Of a stretch of DNA of 27,683 nt, positions 14,161-23,381 are shown in pieces. Source of the stretch: Candidatus Pelagibacter sp. (GTDB taxonomy: Bacteria > Pseudomonadota > Alphaproteobacteria > Pelagibacterales > Pelagibacteraceae); contig JABMNQ010000069.1 in NCBI GenBank assembly GCA_013204495.1, forward strand, positions 1-27,683. Direction: 5' to 3'. A program made the position numbers and the translations under genes. Positions within the stretch are counted from its first letter, which is position 1; every line of letters starts with the position of its first letter. Under the pieces are notes generated by a model, which had not been told where the DNA came from, did not search any database, and was given only the letters and a program-made list of their open reading frames with translations.

Positions 14161-16124
14161 TGGAAAATTATAAAAAAAATCTTAAGATGCTTCAAGATGG
14201 ACATGTTTACTCCAAAGAAATGGAACATGATGCTTGTGGAGTAGGCTTAATAGCTTCTACGGAAGGTAAAAAATCAAGAAAAGTGGTTGAGTATGGAATT
14301 AATGCCTTAAAGGCCGTTTGGCATAGAGGTGCTGTAGATGCTGATGGTAAGACGGGTGATGGAGCAGGAATACATATAGAAATTCCTTCTGATTTTTTTG
14401 CTGAAAAAATAGAAATTACTGGTCACAATCATGATGGCTCTGAAATTTGTGTTGGAATGATATTTTTACCAAGAAATAATTATGAAGCTCAAGAAAATGC
14501 TAGGACTATTTTTGAGAGTGAATTAACTAAAAGTAATTTTAGTATTTATGGATGGAGACAGGTACCCGTAAACCCAAAGGTTCTAGGTGAAAAAGCAAAT
14601 CTTACAAGACCAGAAATTACACAAATATTATTTAAACATAATGATAAAAATTTAACTGAAAAAGAATTAGAAAGAAAAATCTACGAGTCACGAAGAAAAA
14701 TTGAAAAAGAAGCAATTAAAAATGCAATAAAAGATTTTTATATTTGCTCCCTAAGTTCAAAATCAATTATCTACAAAGGAATGTTTTTAGCAGAATCTAT
14801 TTCGGATTTTTATGAAGATTTAAAAGATGAAAGATTTATTTCTAGATTTGCAATATTTCATCAAAGGTTTTCAACAAACACAGCACCAAGTTGGGATTTA
14901 GCTCAACCCTTTAGAGCAATAGCTCATAATGGTGAAATTAATACACTTAAAGGAAACTTTAATTGGATGAAAGTTCACGAACAGCAAATGGATAGCCCAT
15001 TGTTTGATGATATGGAAAATTTAAAACCCGTTATTCCTCCTGGGTCTTCAGACTCAGCATCTCTTGATAGTGTGTTTGAGTTATTAAATATTTCAGGACA
15101 TTCAGCTCCTCTTGCAAAATTAATGTTAATTCCTGATGCTTGGTCCAAAAAAAGTAAAACGTTACCAAAAGACCATCTACAACTATTTAATTTTTTAAAT
15201 AGTACAATGGAACCTTGGGATGGGCCCGCAGCAATTGCAGCCACAGATAATGAATGGGCTATAGTAGCAACAGACAGAAATGGACTGCGTCCAATGAGAT
15301 ATACGATCACCAAAGATAAAATATTATGTGCAGGATCAGAAACAGGAATGGTTGAAATTGATGAAAAAAAGATTGTTAAAAAAGGAAGATTAGGACCTGG
15401 TGAAATAATTGGTGTTAGAATTGCTAAAGGCAAAGTATTTACTAATAAGGATATTAAAGATTATTTAGCTAAAGAATTTAAGCATTTTAATAATCAAATC
15501 ATTGATTTAGATAAAAAATTCCCAATAAAAAATGAAAAATCAATTTTTTCAGGAGAAGAGCTTAAGAAAAGACAACATGCTTTTGGATATAGTTTAGAAG
15601 ATTTAGAACTTATTCTTCATCCTATGGCAGAAGATGGAAAAGAGGCCATTGGTTCAATGGGAGATGATACTCCACTAGCAGTATTATCTGATAGATATAG
15701 ACCTTTATATCATTTTTTTAGACAAAATTTTAGCCAAGTTACCAACCCACCAATTGATTCATTAAGAGAAAATAAAGTTATGAGTTTAAAAACTCGTTTT
15801 GGTAATCTTGGAAATATACTGGATTTTACTAATTTAACTAAAGAAAATATATATGTTTTAGATAGTCCTATTTTATCAAATTCACAGTTAGAGAAGTTCA
15901 TAAACTTTTTTGGCCAAAACTCTAAAACTATTGACTGTACTTTTTCTAAAGAAGAAAACCTCGAGGGCGCCATTGAGAGAATTCAAAGAGATGCTGAGAT
16001 ATCGGTTAGGCAAGGTTTAACTCAATTAGTATTAAGTGATAAAAATATTTCTAATGAAAGATTACCTATTCCAATGCTTTTGAGTGTTGGTGCGGTTAAT
16101 ACTTATCTTATTAAAAAAAATTAA
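14160..16124 (+). CDS. gltB: Glutamate synthase large subunit, 5' part up to frameshift
   Basis: These 654 codons cover the N-terminal half of GltB. The class II glutamine amidotransferase domain starts with Cys26 in HDACGVGL, which becomes the N-terminal nucleophile after propeptide removal; its FSTNTAPSWDLAQPFRAIAHNGEINT block is present. The central domain follows, ending at the conserved LLSVGAVNTYLI. The frame then reads KKN and stops at TAA (16122-16124). The expected continuation LRGYVSINAQTGEA is present one frame away from 16121. The break is a one-base deficit in an A8 tract (16113-16120). With one more A the gene would encode about 1501 residues, normal for GltB. The alternatives are a pseudogene, a sequencing or assembly error, or a protein made by slippage. 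Confidence 0.92.
   Translation: MENYKKNLKMLQDGHVYSKEMEHDACGVGLIASTEGKKSRKVVEYGINALKAVWHRGAVDADGKTGDGAGIHIEIPSDFFAEKIEITGHNHDGSEICVGMIFLPRNNYEAQENARTIFESELTKSNFSIYGWRQVPVNPKVLGEKANLTRPEITQILFKHNDKNLTEKELERKIYESRRKIEKEAIKNAIKDFYICSLSSKSIIYKGMFLAESISDFYEDLKDERFISRFAIFHQRFSTNTAPSWDLAQPFRAIAHNGEINTLKGNFNWMKVHEQQMDSPLFDDMENLKPVIPPGSSDSASLDSVFELLNISGHSAPLAKLMLIPDAWSKKSKTLPKDHLQLFNFLNSTMEPWDGPAAIAATDNEWAIVATDRNGLRPMRYTITKDKILCAGSETGMVEIDEKKIVKKGRLGPGEIIGVRIAKGKVFTNKDIKDYLAKEFKHFNNQIIDLDKKFPIKNEKSIFSGEELKKRQHAFGYSLEDLELILHPMAEDGKEAIGSMGDDTPLAVLSDRYRPLYHFFRQNFSQVTNPPIDSLRENKVMSLKTRFGNLGNILDFTNLTKENIYVLDSPILSNSQLEKFINFFGQNSKTIDCTFSKEENLEGAIERIQRDAEISVRQGLTQLVLSDKNISNERLPIPMLLSVGAVNTYLIKKN
16113..16124 (+). 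other. Frameshift site in gltB: A8 tract followed by TAA
   Basis: The upstream frame reads ATT AAA AAA AAT TAA. The bases A AAA AAT (16115-16121) form a -1 slippery heptamer directly before the stop. A -1 shift, or one extra A added by RNA polymerase in the A8, restores K-K-K-L-R in line with the usual GltB sequence. The frame break is seen directly; recoding is inference. Confidence 0.75.
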
Positions 16125-18664
16125 GAGGCTATGTTTCTATTAATGCTCAAACTGGAGAAGCATTAGATACACATTCATTTGCAACACTCATAGGAGTGGG
16201 TGCCACTACAGTAAATCCATATCTTGCATTGGATAGCTTGTACCAAAGATTTGAAAAAAAGTTATTTGGTAAATATGGTTATGATGAATGTATAGAGAGG
16301 TATGTGCAATCTGTAAATTATGGCCTTTTAAAAATAATGTCTAAAATGGGAATTTCAGTCATAAGTTCTTATCGAGGTGGATGTAATTTTGAGACAGTTG
16401 GTTTAAGTAGAGCAGTTGCGTCAGAGTATTTTCCTGGCGTTTTATCAAAAATTTCAGGAATAGGTCTAAACGGAATAGAGAAAAAGTTAAGAAACATTCA
16501 CAAAGAAGCATTTGAAAGTACAGACTCAGTTTTACCTATTGGTGGAATTTACAAATATAGAAAAAATGGTGAAGTACATCAATATCAAGGTAAACTTATT
16601 CATCTTTTGCAAAGTGCTGTTTCGTCAAATTCATATGAAGCATATAAAAAATATGCAGAGGGAATTTATAATCTACCCCCCATACACCTTAGAGACTTAA
16701 TTGGATTTAAGACTAAAAATTTAAAACCATCTATAAAAGTTTCAGATGTAGAACCTATTGAAAATATTTTAACACGATTTGGTAGTGGAAGTATGTCTCA
16801 TGGAGCCCTATCAAAAGAAGCTCATGAAACTTTAGCTATAGGAATGAATAGAATTAAAGGAGCTTCTTGCAGTGGTGAAGGTGGCGAAGATGAAAAAAGA
16901 TTTGTAAAGATGGAAAATGGAGATAGTTCAAATTCCAGAGTGAAACAAATCGCATCTGCCAGATTTGGAGTAACTATTAAATATTTAAACAATTGTAATG
17001 AAATAGAGATTAAAATTGCTCAAGGAGCAAAGCCAGGAGAAGGAGGGCAGTTACCTGGATTCAAAGTTACAGAGGAAATTGCAAAATTAAGATATTCAAC
17101 ACCTGGTGTAACGCTAATATCTCCTCCACCTCATCACGATATTTATTCAATTGAAGATTTGGCGCAGTTAATTTATGATTTAAAACAAGTAAACCCAAAA
17201 GCAAGAGTTGGAGTAAAATTGGTTGCATCTTCAGGGATAGGGACAATTGCAGCTGGTGTAGCAAAAGCTAAAGCAGATATAATTTTAATTTCAGGACATA
17301 ATGGCGGGACAGGTGCAACACCACAAACAAGTGTTAAGTACGTAGGGATACCGTGGGAGATGGGCTTAACAGAGGCCAATCAAGTATTAACTCTAAATAA
17401 CTTAAGACATAAGGTTACCCTTAGAACAGATGGAGGAATTAAAACTGGAAGAGATGTAGTTATTGCTGCCATGATGGGAGCTGAAGAGTATGGAGTGGCA
17501 ACTACAGCGCTTGTGGCTATGGGCTGTATAATGGTTAGACAATGTCATTCAAACACATGTCCAGTGGGGGTTTGCACTCAAGATGAAAAATTAAGAGAAA
17601 AATTTACAGGCACACCAGATAAAGTAGTAAATTTATTTAAGTTTATTGGTGAGGAGGTTAGAGAAATTTTAGCAGAATTAGGTTTTAAATCTTTAAACGA
17701 GATAATTGGTAGAACTGACTTGTTACGTCAAATAAGTAAAGCATCTCCTAATCTTGATGATCTAGACTTAAATCCACTTTTTGTTCAAACAGATCCTGGA
17801 GAAAATACGAGATATTGCACCACACCAGAAATTAATGCTGTTCCAGATACTTTAGATCAAGAAATTTTGCCTCAAATAAAAGATGAAATAGGGAAAATAA
17901 AAAATTTTGAAGAGGAATTTATTATTAAAAACACACACAGAACAGTAGGGACTAGAATTTCTCATTATCTTTATGAGAAATATGGATCTGAAAGTTTAGA
18001 CCCAAATTTTTTAACCTTAAATTTTAAAGGAACTGCAGGCCAATCTTTTGGAGCTTTTGGAATTAAAGGTTTAAAGCTTATTTTAAAAGGAGACGCTAAC
18101 GATTATGTGGGAAAAGGATTATCAGGTGCAACTCTAGTAGTTAAACTTCCGGATGAAAGTAATTTAGTCTCGCACGAAAATACAATAATTGGAAATACAG
18201 TTTTATATGGAGCAACCTCAGGCAAACTTTTTGCAGCAGGTCAAGCAGGAGAAAGGTATGCTGTGAGAAATTCTGGTTCAGTTTCAGTTATAGAAGGATG
18301 TGATTCAAATGCTTGTGAATATATGACCGGCGGAACGGTTGTTGTTTTGGGCGATGTAGGAGATAATTTTGGAGCAGGTATGACCGGTGGTATGGCTTTT
18401 GTTTACAATATTAATAATGAATTTGATAAAAAAGCCAATCCTGAAAGTATAATATGGCAAACACCAGAAACAAAATATTGGATTAATTATTTAAAGGAAT
18501 TAGTTAAAGAGCATTACCTTGAAACTAATTCAAATCTATCTAAAAAAATAATAGAAAATTTTGATCAAGAAATTTCTAACTTTATTCAAATTTGTCCAAA
18601 AGAAATGCTTGATAAGCTTGAAAACCCAATAAGTCTAAAATCCATCATAAAAGAAGTCAGTTAA
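16121..18664 (+). CDS. gltB: Glutamate synthase large subunit, 3' part after frameshift
   Basis: This frame carries the rest of GltB without a further stop. It has the end of the central domain, the FMN-binding synthase barrel (GHNGGTGATPQTS, LRTDGGIKTGRDV), the [3Fe-4S] loop with cysteines in RQCHSNTCPVGVC, and the C-terminal GXGXG repeat domain (GTAGQSFGAFG, GKGLSGATLVVK, GATSGKLFAAGQAGERYAVRNSG). It has no convincing start of its own: a GTG at 16196 lies inside the conserved GVGATTVNPYL block and has no ribosome site, so I begin at the first in-register codon after the A8 tract. The full conservation of about 847 codons suggests that the gene is still functional or was broken very recently. 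The GTG of the SDR gene follows after 1 nt. Confidence 0.9.
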   Translation, partial: LRGYVSINAQTGEALDTHSFATLIGVGATTVNPYLALDSLYQRFEKKLFGKYGYDECIERYVQSVNYGLLKIMSKMGISVISSYRGGCNFETVGLSRAVASEYFPGVLSKISGIGLNGIEKKLRNIHKEAFESTDSVLPIGGIYKYRKNGEVHQYQGKLIHLLQSAVSSNSYEAYKKYAEGIYNLPPIHLRDLIGFKTKNLKPSIKVSDVEPIENILTRFGSGSMSHGALSKEAHETLAIGMNRIKGASCSGEGGEDEKRFVKMENGDSSNSRVKQIASARFGVTIKYLNNCNEIEIKIAQGAKPGEGGQLPGFKVTEEIAKLRYSTPGVTLISPPPHHDIYSIEDLAQLIYDLKQVNPKARVGVKLVASSGIGTIAAGVAKAKADIILISGHNGGTGATPQTSVKYVGIPWEMGLTEANQVLTLNNLRHKVTLRTDGGIKTGRDVVIAAMMGAEEYGVATTALVAMGCIMVRQCHSNTCPVGVCTQDEKLREKFTGTPDKVVNLFKFIGEEVREILAELGFKSLNEIIGRTDLLRQISKASPNLDDLDLNPLFVQTDPGENTRYCTTPEINAVPDTLDQEILPQIKDEIGKIKNFEEEFIIKNTHRTVGTRISHYLYEKYGSESLDPNFLTLNFKGTAGQSFGAFGIKGLKLILKGDANDYVGKGLSGATLVVKLPDESNLVSHENTIIGNTVLYGATSGKLFAAGQAGERYAVRNSGSVSVIEGCDSNACEYMTGGTVVVLGDVGDNFGAGMTGGMAFVYNINNEFDKKANPESIIWQTPETKYWINYLKELVKEHYLETNSNLSKKIIENFDQEISNFIQICPKEMLDKLENPISLKSIIKEVS

Positions 18665-18665
18665 A

Positions 18666-19547
18666 GTGAGAGAAATTAACATTTTTTGTTTTGGTTTCGG
18701 ACAAGTTGCAAAAAATTTTATAAAAAAATTAAACTTAGAAGATTATAAGATTAATTTATCAGTAACTTCTAGGTCAGAAACATTAAAAAAAACCTTTGAG
18801 AGAATTAATTATAACAGCTATCAATTTGATGGTAAAAAGTTTGATAGAGATTTACTAATAAAATTAAAAGAAGCTGATCATATTTTAATTTCCATACCAC
18901 CTGTTAATAATGAAGATGTTGTTGTTAAAACTTTTTCTCAATTCATTAAAAACTTAAATCCAAAATGGATAACTTATTTATCTGCTACCAGTGTCTATGG
19001 TGACCATGGAGGTGAATGGGTAGATGAATGTGGTAGAACAAACCCAATTTCACCAAATGGTAAAGCAAGGCTTAAAGCAGAAAATTCATGGATTTCCTTC
19101 CATAAAAGTAACAAATTACCAGTTCAAATATTTAGACTATCTGGAATTTATTCAAATGAAAAAAATATTTTAGTTCGCCTAAAATCAGGTGATGTAAAAT
19201 TAGTTAATAAAAAAAATCATTATTTCTCTAGAATTCATGTTGAGGATATTGCAAATATTTTATTCCTCTCAATGTTTAAATTTAAATCAGCAGAAATCTA
19301 TAATCTTGCAGATGACAAACCGACCCCCTCTGAAGAAATTATATTATATGGAGCTGAAATATTAGGTATTCAAAATTTAAAAAAAATTGAAGTAAATGAA
19401 ATTGAAAGTGAAATGTTAAAAAGCTTTTATAAAGAGTCTAAAAAAGTTAATAACAAAAAAATCAAAAATTATTTTGATTATAATTTAAAATTTCCGAGTT
19501 ATGTAGAGGGATTAAATTATATTAGAGACAATTTTATTAAGCTCTAA
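18666..19547 (+). CDS. NAD(P)-binding SDR-family protein (YeeZ-like epimerase/dehydratase fold)
   Basis: A 293-residue Rossmann-fold protein. The nucleotide-binding loop GFGQVA (10-15) sits behind the first strand. The active-site region YLSATSVYGDHGGEWVDE (104-121) looks like the extended/atypical SDR proteins related to YeeZ, and the RIHVEDIANILFLSM segment later is typical of this group. The usual catalytic Tyr-x-x-x-Lys is not obvious, so enzymatic activity is uncertain. The start is GTG at 18666, 1 nt after gltB, placing it at the end of the gltDB operon. No ATG near the start fits better. Its last 36 bp overlap the convergent hydrolase gene. Substrate unknown. Confidence 0.78.
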   Translation: MREINIFCFGFGQVAKNFIKKLNLEDYKINLSVTSRSETLKKTFERINYNSYQFDGKKFDRDLLIKLKEADHILISIPPVNNEDVVVKTFSQFIKNLNPKWITYLSATSVYGDHGGEWVDECGRTNPISPNGKARLKAENSWISFHKSNKLPVQIFRLSGIYSNEKNILVRLKSGDVKLVNKKNHYFSRIHVEDIANILFLSMFKFKSAEIYNLADDKPTPSEEIILYGAEILGIQNLKKIEVNEIESEMLKSFYKESKKVNNKKIKNYFDYNLKFPSYVEGLNYIRDNFIKL

Positions 19548-20267
19548 GATTATTTTTTTTAAACCTTTTTTGCTTGAAAGACTGTGGTCACCATTTTTTA
19601 TTATTACTAATTTCTTTTTTGCGTTATTAAATATTTTTAGAACTTTTTTCGAATACACTTGGGGAACAACCTCATCTTTGCTACCGTGTATCATAACTAC
19701 ACCTATTTTAGATTTTATTTTTTGGTTCAAAATGCGATTTTTTCTTCCATCTTTTATTAACTGATAGGTAATAGGGTACTCATAATTACCATGTTTTAAT
19801 TGGCAAATTCCCTTTTTAATTGTTTCATTTTTCATTTTTTTAGTAAATTTTTTCCACATTAAATTTTGTAGAAACTCTGGCGCAGAACCAATACCTAAAA
19901 ACCCCTTGATTTGATCTTTAAAGAACTTAAATTGATTAAGAGATAGCCATGCACCCATACTTGAGCCCACTAAGATAAATTGATTTTTTCCAACTATTTT
20001 TTTAATAGCTATCCTTACTTCGTTAGTCCATTTGCTGATATTGCCATGTGTAAATTTTCCAGTTGATTTTCCATGACCAGAGTATTCAAGAGCAAGAAAA
20101 CCAAGTTTATTTTTTTTAGCATATTTAAAAATGGCCTTTGGTTTTTCACCTTCAATATTTGACATAAACCCATGTAGAAAAACAATGTAGAGTTTTTTCT
20201 TACTAGTATTGCTAAGGTACCTTATTTGATTGGTATTTGAGATCTTGAGGTACTTAAATTTATACAT
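19512..20267 (-). CDS. Alpha/beta hydrolase, ABHD10-like serine hydrolase
   Basis: A 251-residue single-domain hydrolase. The catalytic triad can be read: Ser103 in the nucleophile elbow GSSMG (101-105), Asp198 in HGSKDEVVP and His228 in GDHSL. The oxyanion strand FLHGFMSN (30-37) and the LALEYSGHGKSTG segment (58-70) are typical of the group that includes mammalian ABHD10 and bacterial relatives, which cleave acyl esters or thioesters. The substrate is not evident. It lies alone on the minus strand, overlapping the SDR gene by 36 bp at the 3' end and diverging from the glycosyltransferase 42 bp away. No signal peptide, so probably cytosolic. Confidence 0.82.
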   Translation of the reverse strand: MYKFKYLKISNTNQIRYLSNTSKKKLYIVFLHGFMSNIEGEKPKAIFKYAKKNKLGFLALEYSGHGKSTGKFTHGNISKWTNEVRIAIKKIVGKNQFILVGSSMGAWLSLNQFKFFKDQIKGFLGIGSAPEFLQNLMWKKFTKKMKNETIKKGICQLKHGNYEYPITYQLIKDGRKNRILNQKIKSKIGVVMIHGSKDEVVPQVYSKKVLKIFNNAKKKLVIIKNGDHSLSSKKGLKKIILELNKIVSNII

Positions 20268-20309
20268 ATCAGTTTATTAGAATTCATTCTTAATATATAG
20301 TTCTATCAA

Positions 20310-21464
20310 ATGTCCTCAAAATTAAAAGTTTTGCAAGTAATTCCAAAGCTTGGATATGGTGGGGCAGAAACAGGATGTTATGACCTTGCTCACTATTTAC
20401 CAGAGAATAATTGTACCTCTTATATTGTTACTAGTGGAGGAGAGCTATTAAAATTCATAGATAAGAAAAAAGTTAAATTAATTAAACTTCCAGTTCATAG
20501 TAAAAATCCAATATTAATGATTTTTAATTCAATAGCTTTGATTTTTATTATTTTGTTTAATAACATTTCCATAGTTCATGCCAGAAGTCGCGCACCCGCA
20601 TGGTCCTGTTTAATTGCTACTAAAATAACTAGAAGAAAATTTGTTACCACATTTCATGGTACTTATAATTTTAATAACTCAATTAAAAAATTTTACAATT
20701 CTGTGATGGTTAGATCAGATTTAATTATAGCTGGATCAAATTTTATTTTTTCTCACATTAGCCACAACTACAGAAAGCATTTAGATGTTAAAAAAAAATT
20801 TTTAGTAATATTTAGAGGAATTAATGTTGATTATTTTGATCCCTCTACAACGCTAGAAATTGAAGAGAATAAACTTATCTCTCAATGGGAATTAGCTAGA
20901 GGTAAAAAAATCATTTTAATGCCTGGTCGTTTAACACAATGGAAAGGACAGGAAGTTTTCATCGAAGCGTTAAATCTTGTTAATAAACAACTAGGATATC
21001 AATCGTTTTATGCTGTTATTTTAGGAAGTGATCAGGGCCGAGATATTTATACTAAAAAAATAAAAAGATTGGCTGAACAGTACAGGCTAACAAACCAAGT
21101 AAAATTTATTGAACATTGTAAAAACATGCCACTTGCATACAAAATATCTGATTTAGTTGTTTCTGCTTCGGTTGAGCCAGAAGCTTTTGGCAGAGTGGCT
21201 GTTGAAGCTCAATCAATGGAAAAGCCAATAATAGCAAGCGATATAGGTGGGTCTAATGAAACAATAGTAGATAAACAAACAGGATTTTTATTTAAGTCAG
21301 GTGACCCAGATTCTTTATGTAAAAAAATAGTAGAAGTCTTGCAATTAGATGAATCTAGATTGAAATCTATAGGTATAGAGGGTAGAAAAAATATAATTAA
21401 GAAATTTAATGTTGAAAAAATGTGTTTTTCTACATATTCAGAATACAAAAAATTATTAAATTAA
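20310..21464 (+). CDS. Family 4 glycosyltransferase (GT-B fold)
   Basis: A 384-residue GT-B enzyme. The N-terminal acceptor-side loop is GYGGAET (15-21), followed by HARSRAPAW and FHGTYN. The C-terminal half has PGRLTQWKGQEVFIEAL and the donor-binding EX7E motif (Glu291 and Glu299 in EPEAFGRVAVE), as in GT4 retaining transferases. A hydrophobic stretch near residues 68-83 may contact the membrane. It probably adds a sugar from an NDP-donor to a lipopolysaccharide core or another glycolipid; the exact linkage cannot be read. It lies directly upstream of thrS with zero bases between stop and start, which is an odd partner for a translation operon. Confidence 0.87.
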   Translation: MSSKLKVLQVIPKLGYGGAETGCYDLAHYLPENNCTSYIVTSGGELLKFIDKKKVKLIKLPVHSKNPILMIFNSIALIFIILFNNISIVHARSRAPAWSCLIATKITRRKFVTTFHGTYNFNNSIKKFYNSVMVRSDLIIAGSNFIFSHISHNYRKHLDVKKKFLVIFRGINVDYFDPSTTLEIEENKLISQWELARGKKIILMPGRLTQWKGQEVFIEALNLVNKQLGYQSFYAVILGSDQGRDIYTKKIKRLAEQYRLTNQVKFIEHCKNMPLAYKISDLVVSASVEPEAFGRVAVEAQSMEKPIIASDIGGSNETIVDKQTGFLFKSGDPDSLCKKIVEVLQLDESRLKSIGIEGRKNIIKKFNVEKMCFSTYSEYKKLLN

Positions 21465-23381
21465 ATGCCATTAATTACATTACCAGATGGAAACACAATA
21501 GATTTTCCAAATAAAGTAACAGGGTTAGAGGTTGCAGAGAAGATTAGTAAATCTTTATCTAAGCAAGCAATTATAATTAGTGTTAATGATGAGCTTAAAG
21601 ATTTAAGTCACGTTATAGAAAAAGATTGTTCTATTAAAATTTTTACCTCTAAAGACAAAGAAGGTTTAGAAACTATCCGTCATGATACAGCTCACATAAC
21701 TGCAATGGCAGTGCAGGAACTTTTTCCTGGAGCGCAAGTAACTATTGGCCCGATTATCGAGAATGGATTTTATTATGATTTTTCAAGAAAAGAACCTTTT
21801 ACAGAAGAAGACCTAAATAAAATTGAAAACAAAATGAAAGAAATTGTTGATAGGGATGTCCCAACCACAAGAGAAGTGTGGAATAGAGACAAAGCAATAG
21901 CTCATTTTAAAGATATGGGAGAAATGTATAAAGCCGAAATTATTGGAAGCATTCCTCAAGGGGAAGACGTTTCTGTATATTTTCACGGAGATTGGCATGA
22001 TTTATGCAGAGGCCCGCACTTATCTTCAACAGGAAAAATTGGAAAATATTTTAAATTAACAAAAGTATCAGGGGCTTATTGGAGAGGTGACTCTAATAAT
22101 GAAATGCTACAAAGAATTTATGGAACAAGTTGGGCATCACAAAAAGATTTAGACGAATATTTAAAAAGAATAGAGGAAGCAGAAAAAAGAGATCATAGAA
22201 AACTAGGAAAAGAAATGGATTTATTTCATTTTAGAGAGGAAAGTCCAGGATCAGTTTTTTGGCATGAAAAAGGCTGGAAGCTATTTCAAAAATTAGTTGC
22301 CTATATGAGGGGAAGGCAGGAAAAAGCTGGCTATAAAGAAGTAAATACTCCTGAAATTTTAGATAGAGCTCTTTGGGAAAAATCTGGACATTGGGAAAAA
22401 TATGGAGAACATATGTATATCTCTCAAACTCCAGATGAAAAAGTATTTGCAATCAAACCAATGAATTGCCCTGGCCACGTACAAGTTTTTAATCAAGGTC
22501 TAAAAAGTTATAGAGATCTTCCATTAAGAATTTCAGAGTTTGGAAAAGTACATAGGTATGAGCCCTCAGGAGCATTACATGGCCTGTTAAGAGTTAGAGC
22601 CTTTACTCAAGATGATGCTCACATATTTTGTACAGAGGATCAAATCACAGAAGAATGTTTAATTGTTACTAATTTGATTTTAGATATTTATAAAGATCTT
22701 GGATTTGAAAATGTAATATTAAAATATTCAGACAGACCCGATTTAAGAGTTGGCGATGATAATGTTTGGGATAAAGCAGAGAAAGCCTTATTGGATGCAG
22801 TTAAAGCATCAAAACTTGAATATATAATCAACAAAGGTGAAGGAGCATTTTATGGTCCAAAAATTGAATTTATTTTAAGAGATGCCATTGGAAGGGATTG
22901 GCAATGTGGTACACTGCAAGTAGATCTTAATTTACCAGGAAGGTTAGACGCATCTTTTGTTGATAAAGATGGTACTAAAAAAGTTCCTGTAATGCTTCAT
23001 AGAGCTTTGTTTGGATCCTTAGAAAGATTTATAGGAATTCTTATAGAAAATTATGCTGGAAAATTTCCATTTTGGATTGCTCCTTTACAAACAGTTGTGA
23101 TTCCAATTTCAGAAGAATTTGATAGTTATGCTAAAGAAGTTAATGAAAAAATTAAAGAAGCCGGCATGAGTTCTGAAGTAGATTTAAAAAATCATAATCT
23201 AAATTATAAAATCAGAGAACATTCTTTATCAAAAATACCACTTTTATTGATTTGTGGTAAAAAAGAAGTTGACAGTAACTCAGTAACGATTAGAAGATTG
23301 GATACTAACAAACAAGAAAATATGGAATTAAACTTATTCTTAAAAACTTTCTCAGCTTTAAACAAAGCATCCTCAAACTAA
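21465..23381 (+). CDS. thrS: Threonyl-tRNA synthetase
   Basis: A full-length 638-residue class II synthetase. The domains in order are TGS (1-62), the editing domain with HDTAH and CRGPH, the catalytic core, and the anticodon-binding domain (from about 540). The zinc ligands Cys335 (MNCPGH), His386 (DDAHIFC) and His512 (MLHRALFG) align with E. coli 334, 385 and 511. The ATG follows the glycosyltransferase TAA with no gap, and the infC GTG follows its own TAA with no gap, so both junctions are in one frame. I see no Shine-Dalgarno, so termination-reinitiation is likely. Nothing like the E. coli thrS operator is visible, since there is no leader. Confidence 0.97.
   Translation: MPLITLPDGNTIDFPNKVTGLEVAEKISKSLSKQAIIISVNDELKDLSHVIEKDCSIKIFTSKDKEGLETIRHDTAHITAMAVQELFPGAQVTIGPIIENGFYYDFSRKEPFTEEDLNKIENKMKEIVDRDVPTTREVWNRDKAIAHFKDMGEMYKAEIIGSIPQGEDVSVYFHGDWHDLCRGPHLSSTGKIGKYFKLTKVSGAYWRGDSNNEMLQRIYGTSWASQKDLDEYLKRIEEAEKRDHRKLGKEMDLFHFREESPGSVFWHEKGWKLFQKLVAYMRGRQEKAGYKEVNTPEILDRALWEKSGHWEKYGEHMYISQTPDEKVFAIKPMNCPGHVQVFNQGLKSYRDLPLRISEFGKVHRYEPSGALHGLLRVRAFTQDDAHIFCTEDQITEECLIVTNLILDIYKDLGFENVILKYSDRPDLRVGDDNVWDKAEKALLDAVKASKLEYIINKGEGAFYGPKIEFILRDAIGRDWQCGTLQVDLNLPGRLDASFVDKDGTKKVPVMLHRALFGSLERFIGILIENYAGKFPFWIAPLQTVVIPISEEFDSYAKEVNEKIKEAGMSSEVDLKNHNLNYKIREHSLSKIPLLLICGKKEVDSNSVTIRRLDTNKQENMELNLFLKTFSALNKASSN

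Noticed and set aside
16196..18664. A separate GltB-like protein starting at GTG 16196
   Set aside because: The GTG falls in the conserved GVGATTVNPYL block and has no ribosome site. Codons from 16121 in the same frame already match GltB, so this is the 3' part of one frameshifted gene.
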